7,632 bases of DNA, from contig CAZHDF010000169.1 in the NCBI GenBank assembly GCA_964531525.1, forward strand, positions 1-7,632, given 5' to 3'. Positions 1 to 5,749 of this stretch are shown piece after piece; the stretch's first letter is position 1; each line of letters begins with the position of its first letter. The notes below the pieces were generated by a model that did not search any database, was not told where the DNA came from, and saw only the letters and a list, made by a program, of their open reading frames with translations. This DNA comes from CAYYWV01 sp964531525. Lineage in GTDB: Bacteria; Pseudomonadota; Alphaproteobacteria; JAAXGF01. The translations under genes were made by a program, and so were the position numbers.

Positions 1-31
1 ATGATCGTCGAGCGAGCGTTAAGATAACGAG

Positions 32-51
32 AACCGGCGTGGTGCCCGGTT
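32..51 (-). terminator. Possible hairpin downstream of tRNA-Glu
   Basis: Reading the minus strand just past the tRNA 3' end, an inverted repeat can fold as AACC(G)GGC / GCCGGTT, seven base pairs with one bulged G around the loop ACCAC. It starts about 12 nt after the encoded CCA, so it could stop transcription of the tRNA or protect its precursor. No strong T-run follows (next bases are CTCGTTATCTT), so it is not a textbook intrinsic terminator. The rest of positions 1-62 shows no gene. Confidence 0.3.
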
Positions 52-62
52 TTGTACAGGAG

Positions 63-138
63 TGGCGTCCCCTACGGGAATCGAACCCGTGTCTCCACCT
101 TGAAAGAGTGGTGTCCTGGACCTCTAGACGAAGGGGAC
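63..138 (-). tRNA. tRNA-Glu (anticodon UUC)
   Basis: The minus strand gives a complete 76-nt cloverleaf with an encoded CCA tail. The acceptor stem GTCCCCT pairs with AGGGGAC, followed by discriminator G and CCA at 65-63. The D-arm region reads TCGTCTAGAGG, as in other bacterial tRNA-Glu genes. The anticodon stem CCACT/GGTGG, with a terminal T-G wobble pair, encloses the loop CTTTCAA. This puts anticodon TTC at 104-102, which reads GAA and, by wobble, GAG. The T arm contains GGTTCGATTCC. It lies on the same strand as recJ, 80 nt after the recJ stop, so it could be read through from the operon or use its own promoter. No integrase gene or repeated 3' end marks it as an occupied attachment site in this window. 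Confidence 0.97.
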
Positions 139-153
139 GCGTGGGCACAGACA

Positions 154-180
154 CTTAGAAGCGCGATCGGGCAAAATCAA
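154..180 (-). promoter_or_regulatory. Candidate promoter for tRNA-Glu
   Basis: In the 80-nt spacer between the recJ stop and the tRNA, the minus strand has TTGATT (180-175) as a possible -35 box. TCTAAG (159-154) follows 15 nt later as a possible -10 box; shifting the -10 to give a 17-nt spacer yields only the weak TAAGTG. Either choice would start transcription roughly ten bases before the mature tRNA 5' end at 138, a normal leader length. The A/T runs here stand out from the surrounding very GC-rich DNA. The assignment rests on position and partial consensus only. Confidence 0.3.
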
Positions 181-218
181 GTTTTTTTGGCGCGTATTTT
201 GGCGGGCGCGGGGCGGCG

Positions 219-1988
219 TCACGCCTGGGCGTGGGCGACGTCGTCGATGAAGAGCTGCACCCGGTCGCGGCCATGGCGGGTGTCGGCGCGCAGGTGTCCG
301 GCGATATGGAGCGGCACGCCGCGCGCGTTGAGAAGCGCCGCGCCGATCGGCGTCTCGGTGCTGCGAAAGGCGATCGCGTCGAGCCGCCCGCGCCCTTCGC
401 CCGCCAGCACGCAGCGCACGTGGCGGCCGCCCACCACGTCGACGCGCACCACCCGGCTGCGGGCGAAGGCGAAGCGCGGCTCGGCGTTGCCGACGCCGAA
501 GGGGCCGACGCGCTCGAGCAGACCGACGAGCTCGGAGGTCGCCGCGCCCACGGTGATCGCCCCGTCGAGCCCGAGCGTCGGGGCGGCGCCCATCTCGGCC
601 ACCGCGCCCGCGAGGCGCTCGGTGAGAAAGGCGCGCAACGTCGGCAGCCGCTCGGCGCTCACGGTCAGCCCGGCCGCCGCCGGATGCCCGCCGCCGTTGA
701 CCAGATGCCCCGCCTGGCGCGCCGCGATCACGGCGGCGCCGAGATCGACCCCCGGGATCGAGCGCGCCGAGCCCTTGCCGATCCCGCCGTCGAGGGCGAT
801 GACGAAGGCCGGGCGGTGATAGCGCTGCATCAGCCGGCTGGCGACGATGCCGACGACGCCCGGGTGCCAGCCCTCGCCGACCGCGAAGATCACGTCGCCG
901 CCGCCGCCGTCGGCCTCGACCTGGGCCTGGGCGGCGGCCTCGACCCGGGCCTCGATCTCGCGGCGTTCGAGGTTGAGCGCGTCGAGCCGGAGCGCGAGCG
1001 CCGCGGCCTCCTCGGCGTCCTCGGTGGTCAGCAGCCGCGCGCCGAGGTCGGACTTGCCCACGCGCCCGCCCGCGTTCAGCCGCGGACCGAGAACGAAGGC
1101 CGCATGATAGGTGCCCGGCCGCTCGCGCACCCCGGCGATGTCGGCGAGCGTCCTGAGCCCCAGGTTGCCGCGCCGCGCCATGACCTTGAGCCCCTGGCTG
1201 ACCAGCGCCCGGTTGATGCCGGTCAGCGGCACCATGTCGCAGACCGTGCCGAGCGCGACCAGGTCGAGCCAGTCGCGCAGGTCGGGCTCGGGCCGCTCGG
1301 TGAACCAGCCGACGTCGCGGAGCGCCCGGTTGAGCCCGATCAGGAGCAGGAAGGCGACGCCGACGGCGGCCAGCTCGCCGCAGCCCGAGCCGTCGTCGAG
1401 CCGGTTGGGATCGACCACGGCGGCGGCCTCGGGCAGGCGGGGCTCGGCGACATGGTGATCGACGACGATGACGTCGAGCCCGGCGCGCCGCGCCTCGGCC
1501 AGCGGCTCGTGGGCGCTGATCCCGCAATCGACGGTCACGACCACCGCCACCCCGTCGTCCTTGAGGCGCAGAAGCGCCGCCGCGTTGGGGCCGTAGCCTT
1601 CCGCCAACCGGTCGGGGACGTAGATTTCGGCGCGCGCCCCGACCGCCGTGAAATAGCGCGCGAGCAGCGCCGCCGCGGTCGCGCCGTCGACGTCGTAGTC
1701 GCCGAACACGACCACCCGCTCGCCGTTTCGGACCAGATCGACCAGCCGGGCGACCGCCTTGTCCATGTCGGCGAGCCGCGAGGGATCGGGCAACAGCGCG
1801 CGCAGGCGCGGGTTGAGGAAGGTTTCGGCCGCGTCGGCCTCGACCCCGCGCGCGGCGAGAATCCGACCGACGATCTCGGGAAGGTCGAGCCGCTGCGCGA
1901 GCGCCAGACCGGCGCGATCGTCGGCGAGTCGCGGTCGCCACCGCCGCCCGCTGACCGAGCGTTCGATGCCGAGAACCGCCTCCATCAT
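219..1988 (-). CDS. recJ: Single-stranded-DNA-specific exonuclease RecJ
   Basis: This 589-residue protein is a full-length RecJ, the 5'-to-3' single-strand DNA exonuclease used in RecF-pathway recombination, mismatch repair and base-excision repair in the cytoplasm. DHH-family motifs occur in order: DYDVDG (97-102), VDCG (Asp154), DHH (177-179) and VDPN (192-195), which supply the ligands of the two metal ions. A GTVCDMVPL segment follows. The DHHA1 part contains GGGHPAAAG (432-440, His435), and the C-terminal OB-like region carries GPFGVGNAEPRF. No key residue is missing. The start is the first of two tandem ATG codons; it overlaps the glpX stop as ATGA, and no good Shine-Dalgarno sequence precedes it, so translation is probably coupled to glpX. 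The length is usual for the family. The second ATG (1985) would shorten it by one residue. Confidence 0.96.
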   Translation of the reverse strand: MMEAVLGIERSVSGRRWRPRLADDRAGLALAQRLDLPEIVGRILAARGVEADAAETFLNPRLRALLPDPSRLADMDKAVARLVDLVRNGERVVVFGDYDVDGATAAALLARYFTAVGARAEIYVPDRLAEGYGPNAAALLRLKDDGVAVVVTVDCGISAHEPLAEARRAGLDVIVVDHHVAEPRLPEAAAVVDPNRLDDGSGCGELAAVGVAFLLLIGLNRALRDVGWFTERPEPDLRDWLDLVALGTVCDMVPLTGINRALVSQGLKVMARRGNLGLRTLADIAGVRERPGTYHAAFVLGPRLNAGGRVGKSDLGARLLTTEDAEEAAALALRLDALNLERREIEARVEAAAQAQVEADGGGGDVIFAVGEGWHPGVVGIVASRLMQRYHRPAFVIALDGGIGKGSARSIPGVDLGAAVIAARQAGHLVNGGGHPAAAGLTVSAERLPTLRAFLTERLAGAVAEMGAAPTLGLDGAITVGAATSELVGLLERVGPFGVGNAEPRFAFARSRVVRVDVVGGRHVRCVLAGEGRGRLDAIAFRSTETPIGAALLNARGVPLHIAGHLRADTRHGRDRVQLFIDDVAHAQA

Positions 1989-2983
1989 CCGGGCCAGCGC
2001 GCCTCGCCCTCGAGCATCGGCTTGCGGTGGATGTCGTGCTGGGCGGCGATCACGCGCACGGTGCCGGTCTTGGAACGCATCACGAGCGACTGGGTGGTGA
2101 TGCCGTGGGGCCGCCGGTGGACGCCCTCGAGCATCCAGCCGCCGGTCACGCCGGTGGCGGCGAACATGATGTCGCCGTGGGCGAGTTCTTCGAGCGAGAA
2201 CTTGCGCTCGAGATCGGTGACCCCCATGCGCTTGGCGCGCTCGCGCTCGCTGCCGCTGCGAAAGACGAGCCGCCCCATCATCTGTCCGCCGATGCATTGC
2301 AGCGCCGCCGCCGCCAGAACGCCCTCGGGCGCGCCGCCGATGCCCATGTAGATATCGATCCCGGTCTCGGGTCGGGCGGTCGCGATCACCCCGGCGACAT
2401 CGCCGTCGCGGATCAGGCGGATGCGCGAGCCGGCCTCGCGAACCCGGGCGATCAGCTCCTCGTGGCGCGGCCGGTCGAGGATCATGACCACCAGTTCCGA
2501 AACCTCGCAGCCGCGCGCCTTGGCGAGGTTGGCGAGATTCTCGGCGGGGGTCGCGTCGAGGTCGACCACGCCCTCGGGCAGGCCGCCGCCGACCGCGATC
2601 TTGTCCATGTAAGTGTCGGGCGCGTGCAGGAAGCCGCCGTCCTCGGCCATCGCCATGACCGAAAGCGCGTTGGGCCCGCCGGTGGCGCAGATCGTCGTGC
2701 CCTCGAGCGGGTCGAGCGCGATATCGACCTTGGGGCCGTTGCCGGTGCCCACGGTCTCGCCGATGAACAGCATCGGCGCCTCGTCGCGCTCGCCCTCGCC
2801 GATGACGACCGTGCCCTCGATGTCGAGGCCGTTGAGCGCTTGGCGCATGGCGTCGACCGCCGCCTGATCGGCATTGTGCTCGTCGCCGCGCCCCATCCAT
2901 TTGGCGCTCGCGATCGCCGCCGCCTCGGTCACGCGCACGGCCTCCAGCGCCAGATTGCGATCCAGGCTGCCACTCGCCTCCAT
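1985..2983 (-). CDS. glpX: Class II fructose-1,6-bisphosphatase GlpX
   Basis: The product (332 residues) hydrolyses fructose 1,6-bisphosphate to fructose 6-phosphate in gluconeogenesis. In many autotrophic relatives the class also acts on sedoheptulose bisphosphate in the Calvin cycle, which cannot be decided here. Alignment by eye to E. coli GlpX places the metal and catalytic residues at Asp39 (NADQ), Glu63 (GEGERDEAPM), Asp91, Glu94 and Thr96 (DPLEGT), and Glu220 (GIGGAPEG). All are present. I chose the ATG at 2983 because AAGGGGAG lies 8 nt upstream and the conserved LDRNLALEAVRVTE block begins six residues in. An alternative ATG at 3004 adds seven residues and overlaps the hom stop as ATGA, but has only a weak, distant AGGA. 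The gene overlaps recJ by 4 nt. The family is lithium-insensitive and unrelated in sequence to class I Fbp. Confidence 0.95.
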   Translation of the reverse strand: MEASGSLDRNLALEAVRVTEAAAIASAKWMGRGDEHNADQAAVDAMRQALNGLDIEGTVVIGEGERDEAPMLFIGETVGTGNGPKVDIALDPLEGTTICATGGPNALSVMAMAEDGGFLHAPDTYMDKIAVGGGLPEGVVDLDATPAENLANLAKARGCEVSELVVMILDRPRHEELIARVREAGSRIRLIRDGDVAGVIATARPETGIDIYMGIGGAPEGVLAAAALQCIGGQMMGRLVFRSGSERERAKRMGVTDLERKFSLEELAHGDIMFAATGVTGGWMLEGVHRRPHGITTQSLVMRSKTGTVRVIAAQHDIHRKPMLEGEARWPG

Positions 2984-2991
2984 GGCGTCTT

Positions 2992-2999
2992 CTCCCCTT
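2992..2999 (-). promoter_or_regulatory. Strong ribosome binding site deciding the glpX start
   Basis: The minus strand reads AAGGGGAG here, 8 nt before the ATG at 2983. It lies inside the first codons of the longer glpX reading option that starts at 3004. This favours the shorter start. It also means the ATGA junction with hom at 3004-3001 may serve mainly to bring terminating ribosomes close to this site. Confidence 0.6.
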
Positions 3000-3000
3000 G

Positions 3001-4293
3001 TCATAATGCTTCGATCCTGATCATGCGCGGGCGTTCGAGCACCGCGTCGAGCGTCGCGATCCGCTCGAGCGCCCGGCGCATCGCCGCCTCGCCGGTCTCG
3101 TGGGTGGTGAGGACCACGGGCACCCCGTCGCCCGGGTTGCGGCCGCGCTGGATCAACGCCTCGAGCGAAACGTCCTCGTCGCGCAGCGCCGCGGTCACGT
3201 CGGCCATCACGCCCGGCCGGTCGACGACCATGAGACGAATGTAATAGGCCCCCCGATGATGCGCCATCGGCGCCGAGGGCCGGGCCGCGAGATCGCTCGT
3301 CGGAACGCCGAACACGGGCAGGCGCGCGCCGCGCGCGATATCGACCAGATCGGCGACCACCGCCGAGGCGGTCGGCCCGGCGCCCGCGCCCCGACCGACA
3401 TACATGGTGCGATCGACGAAATCGCCCTCGGCGACCACCGCGTTGAACACGCCGTCGACATGGGCGATCGGCTGGGCGATCGGCACCAGGCAGGGGTGCA
3501 CGCGCTGCTCGATGCCTTCCTCGGTGCGCGTGGCGATGCCGAGCAGCTTGATGCGGAACCCGAGCTCGCCCGCGAAGCCGATGTCGAGCGCGCCGACGTC
3601 GCGAATGCCCTCGACGTGGACGGCGTCGAAATCAACCGCCCGGCCGAAGGCGAGGCTCGCGAGAAGCGCGATCTTATGGGCGGCGTCGATGCCGTCGATG
3701 TCGAAGCCCGGGTCGGCCTCGGCGTAGCCGAGCTCCTGGGCCTCGGCGAGCACCTCGTCGAAGTCGCGGCCCTGCGCGGTCATCGCGCTCAGGATGTAGT
3801 TGCAGGTGCCGTTGAGAATGCCGAACACGCGGTTCACCGCGTTGCCCGCCAGCCCCTCGCGCAGCGCCTTGACGATCGGAATACCGCCCGCGACCGCCGC
3901 CTCGTAGCCGAGCGCGACGCCCGCCGCCTCGGCCGCGACCGCGAGCGCGGTGCCGTGGTGGGCGAGCATCGCCTTGTTCGCGGTGACCACGGGCTTGCCA
4001 TGCGCGATCGCCGCGCGGCAGAGATCGAGCGCCGGGCCGTCGGCGCCGCCGATCAGCTCGACCACCACGTCGACCTCGGGATCGGCGGCGAGCGCGCGAA
4101 CGTCGTCGTGCCAGCGAACGCCGCCGAGGTCGATCCCCCGGTCGCGTCCCCGGTCGCGCGCCGAAACCGCCGCGAGCGCGAGTTCGCGCCCGCAGCGCCT
4201 GGCGAGGTCGTCGCCATGGGTCGCGAGCAGACGGACGACGCCACGGCCGACGGTGCCGAGCCCGGCAATCCCAATGCGCAATACGCTGGTCAT
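3001..4293 (-). CDS. hom: Homoserine dehydrogenase (monofunctional, ACT domain)
   Basis: This 430-residue enzyme reduces aspartate semialdehyde to homoserine with NAD(P)H, the branch point to threonine and methionine. The N-terminal Rossmann fold has GIAGLGTVGRG (8-18). The VTANKAML segment carries Lys107. The catalytic domain includes GILNGTCNYIL and the GIDAAHK segment, whose Asp203 and Lys207 match the spacing of the catalytic Asp/Lys pair known from the yeast enzyme. A C-terminal ACT domain (about 350-430, beginning YYIRLMVVDRPG) is the part of this family linked to feedback control by threonine. No aspartokinase domain is fused. The ATG at 4293 begins MTSVLRIGIAG, directly ahead of the nucleotide-binding loop, and lies 4 nt after the stop of the OmpA-like gene. 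The stop TGA overlaps the longer glpX start. In many alphaproteobacteria hom precedes glpX and recJ, as here. Confidence 0.95.
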   Translation of the reverse strand: MTSVLRIGIAGLGTVGRGVVRLLATHGDDLARRCGRELALAAVSARDRGRDRGIDLGGVRWHDDVRALAADPEVDVVVELIGGADGPALDLCRAAIAHGKPVVTANKAMLAHHGTALAVAAEAAGVALGYEAAVAGGIPIVKALREGLAGNAVNRVFGILNGTCNYILSAMTAQGRDFDEVLAEAQELGYAEADPGFDIDGIDAAHKIALLASLAFGRAVDFDAVHVEGIRDVGALDIGFAGELGFRIKLLGIATRTEEGIEQRVHPCLVPIAQPIAHVDGVFNAVVAEGDFVDRTMYVGRGAGAGPTASAVVADLVDIARGARLPVFGVPTSDLAARPSAPMAHHRGAYYIRLMVVDRPGVMADVTAALRDEDVSLEALIQRGRNPGDGVPVVLTTHETGEAAMRRALERIATLDAVLERPRMIRIEAL

Positions 4294-4297
4294 TGTC

Positions 4298-5506
4298 CTA
4301 GAAGTCGAGGAAGACTTCGGTCCGGCGGTTCCCGGCCTCGCCCGACGGCATCCACTCGTAATAGACCGGATCGTTGTCGCCGACCGCGCCGACGAACAGG
4401 TTCTCGGGCTTGACCCCGAGCCGGAGCAGCTCCTTCGCGACGGCGCGGGCGCGCTTGAGCGAAATCTCGAAGTTGACGAGCTTGTGCTTGGCGAGCGGCA
4501 TCTCGCGCGTGCGGCTCGACGCATGGCCGACCACGCGGATCGTGCCGCCGCGCTTCTTGTGGATCGCGACCGCCTTGCGCAGCGCGCGCTTCGCCTCGGC
4601 GTTCAGCGACGACGAGCCGACGGCGAAATGTATCACCGCCGCCGGGGCCGAGGGCGCCACGCGCGCGCGATCGGAGTCGCCGAGCCCACGCACCCCGCCG
4701 AGGCCGGAAAGCGCGACCTTGGCCGTGGCGTCGGTCTCGACCGAGGGCAAGGGCGCGAGCGGCGGCGGGGTCAAGCTGGGGGCGGGCGCGTTCGACGCCG
4801 GAGGCAGCGGCGACGGCGCGGGCGAAAGCGCCGCGCTCGACGGCGCGGGCGGCGGCGGCAACGGCGCGACGCCCGCCGGCGGCGCGACCGCGCGCGGTCC
4901 CGATTCGGTGAACAGCCGGCTGAACAGCGCCTTCACGTCGACCGGGCCGGTGCTCGGCGGCGGCGCGGCCGAAACCGGCACGGCCGCCGGGGCCGGCGCT
5001 TGCGGTTGCGGCTGCGGTTGGGCTTGCGCCTGCCGCGGCTGGGCCGAGGCGGCGACGGGCGCCGCGGGCGCGGGGGCCGCCGATTGCGGCGCGGGCTGGG
5101 CCTTGGGCGCGGGCGGCGGGGCGGGCTCGGACGTCGGCGTCGGCGCGGGCGGCGGAGCGGTGTACTTGGCGTTCGCCCGGTCGGCGGCGAGCCCCTCGGC
5201 GACCGCGTCGAGATCGGCGAGCGCGGCCTCGCGCGAGGGCCGTTCGGGTACGTCGCCGAGCTTCGGGAAGGGCGCGTCGGACCCCGGCGGCGGCGGGGTC
5301 TTCGCGTCTTCGCCCGAACCGCCGGTCACCGCGTCGGCGGCGCTTTTGTACCACTCGATCGGGTTGGCGTAATCAGGGACCTGCGAGCAGCCGCCGACGA
5401 GCAGCACGCCCGCGACGAGCGAAACCCCGAGCGCCCGGCGCGACGTCCGACGGCGGGAACGGAAGCGGGCGCGGAAACGGGCGTGGGATGATGGCGGCCG
5501 GGTCAT
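4298..5506 (-). CDS. OmpA-like peptidoglycan-associated lipoprotein, Pro/Ala-rich
   Basis: The predicted protein has 402 residues. An Arg-rich N-region is followed by the hydrophobic stretch ALGVSLVAGVLLVGGC, whose lipobox places the lipidated Cys at 40. Ser at +2 suggests outer-membrane sorting by the E. coli rule. After a short NPIEWYK segment comes a long Pro/Ala/Gln-rich linker, roughly residues 70-285. An OmpA C-terminal domain then fills about 289-402, with GHASSRTRE, NFEISLKRARAVAKELL and GEAGNRRTEV. This fold normally binds peptidoglycan, so the protein probably tethers outer membrane to cell wall. The usual GHTD Asp is replaced (GHAS), while the NRR arginines remain. The start at 5506 has GAGGG 9 nt upstream; an ATG at 5572 would add 22 unlikely residues before the signal peptide. 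It is the first gene of the hom-glpX-recJ cluster. The exact subfamily is not recognised. Confidence 0.85.
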   Translation of the reverse strand: MTRPPSSHARFRARFRSRRRTSRRALGVSLVAGVLLVGGCSQVPDYANPIEWYKSAADAVTGGSGEDAKTPPPPGSDAPFPKLGDVPERPSREAALADLDAVAEGLAADRANAKYTAPPPAPTPTSEPAPPPAPKAQPAPQSAAPAPAAPVAASAQPRQAQAQPQPQPQAPAPAAVPVSAAPPPSTGPVDVKALFSRLFTESGPRAVAPPAGVAPLPPPPAPSSAALSPAPSPLPPASNAPAPSLTPPPLAPLPSVETDATAKVALSGLGGVRGLGDSDRARVAPSAPAAVIHFAVGSSSLNAEAKRALRKAVAIHKKRGGTIRVVGHASSRTREMPLAKHKLVNFEISLKRARAVAKELLRLGVKPENLFVGAVGDNDPVYYEWMPSGEAGNRRTEVFLDF

Positions 5507-5686
5507 GCGTCTTTGCCCTCGGTCTTCCCTCGGTACCAGGATGGCGACGCCGCGGCGCGGAGCCGGCGGCAAGGTGAAATTTAGCGACTTGAAGTTCTGG
5601 AATACGTAGACATTTTAACCTTGCGCGCGGTCACATTACCTGATTTACCGCTGCGCTTAAAGGTCCGATCGACGCCGCCGCCACGT

Positions 5687-5723
5687 CCCGTCATTCGGGG
5701 CGCCGCTCGGCGTTCGCGGAGCG
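5687..5723 (+). promoter_or_regulatory. Two tandem small hairpins in the phaC leader
   Basis: The plus strand can form CCCG-TCATT-CGGG (5687-5699). Shortly after, an imperfect stem pairs CGCTC (5704-5708) with GAGCG (5719-5723), with further internal pairing around GTTC. The second ends 15 nt before the phaC Shine-Dalgarno sequence. They could stabilise the mRNA 5' end or modulate initiation. In DNA this GC-rich, short stems also arise by chance, so function is uncertain. Confidence 0.25.
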
Positions 5724-5738
5724 ACCGGGATTAATTCG

Positions 5739-5744
5739 AGGAGG
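5739..5744 (+). promoter_or_regulatory. Consensus ribosome binding site of phaC
   Basis: AGGAGG lies 5 nt before the ATG at 5750, a full match to the anti-Shine-Dalgarno core. It fixes the phaC start and suggests efficient translation. Confidence 0.8.
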
Positions 5745-5749
5745 CCTGA

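Larger units (their letters stand above)
5507..5749. promoter_or_regulatory. Divergent intergenic promoter region
   Basis: This spacer separates the minus-strand OmpA-like/hom/glpX/recJ cluster from plus-strand phaC, so it must hold promoters for both. A clearly AT-richer island lies at about 5577-5662 within otherwise very GC-rich DNA. On the plus strand TTGAAG (5589-5594) followed 17 nt later by ATTTTA (5612-5617) is the best -35/-10 candidate for phaC, but the -10 match is poor. On the minus strand TAAAAT lies at 5618-5613 without a convincing -35 at the right distance. A small odd palindrome, ACTTGAAGT, occupies 5587-5595. No coding sequence is supported in the spacer. Confidence 0.5.

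Noticed and set aside
63..138. tRNA-Glu as an occupied integration site for a mobile element
   Set aside because: No integrase gene, no duplicate of the tRNA 3' end and no shift in base composition in the window.
124..1941. A 605-codon minus-strand frame overlapping recJ in another phase
   Set aside because: Almost entirely Arg/Ala/Gly low complexity, out of frame with a complete RecJ and running into the tRNA gene. Not a real protein.
231..2351. A 706-codon open frame on the plus strand antisense to recJ and glpX
   Set aside because: Its translation is Arg/Ala/Asp/His-rich without recognisable motifs, and it lies opposite two well-supported genes. Long antisense open frames are expected in DNA with very GC-rich third positions.
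3100..4413. A 437-codon plus-strand frame antisense to hom
   Set aside because: No motif, Asp/Arg/His/Ala-biased composition typical of the reverse of a GC-rich gene; hom is complete with all functional residues.
5507..5749. Search for a PhaR-type operator (CTGC near GCAG) or a sigma-54 promoter (TGGC/TTGC) ahead of phaC
   Set aside because: No paired CTGC/GCAG and no correctly spaced GG/GC elements were found; only isolated half-matches such as CTGCGC at 5651.
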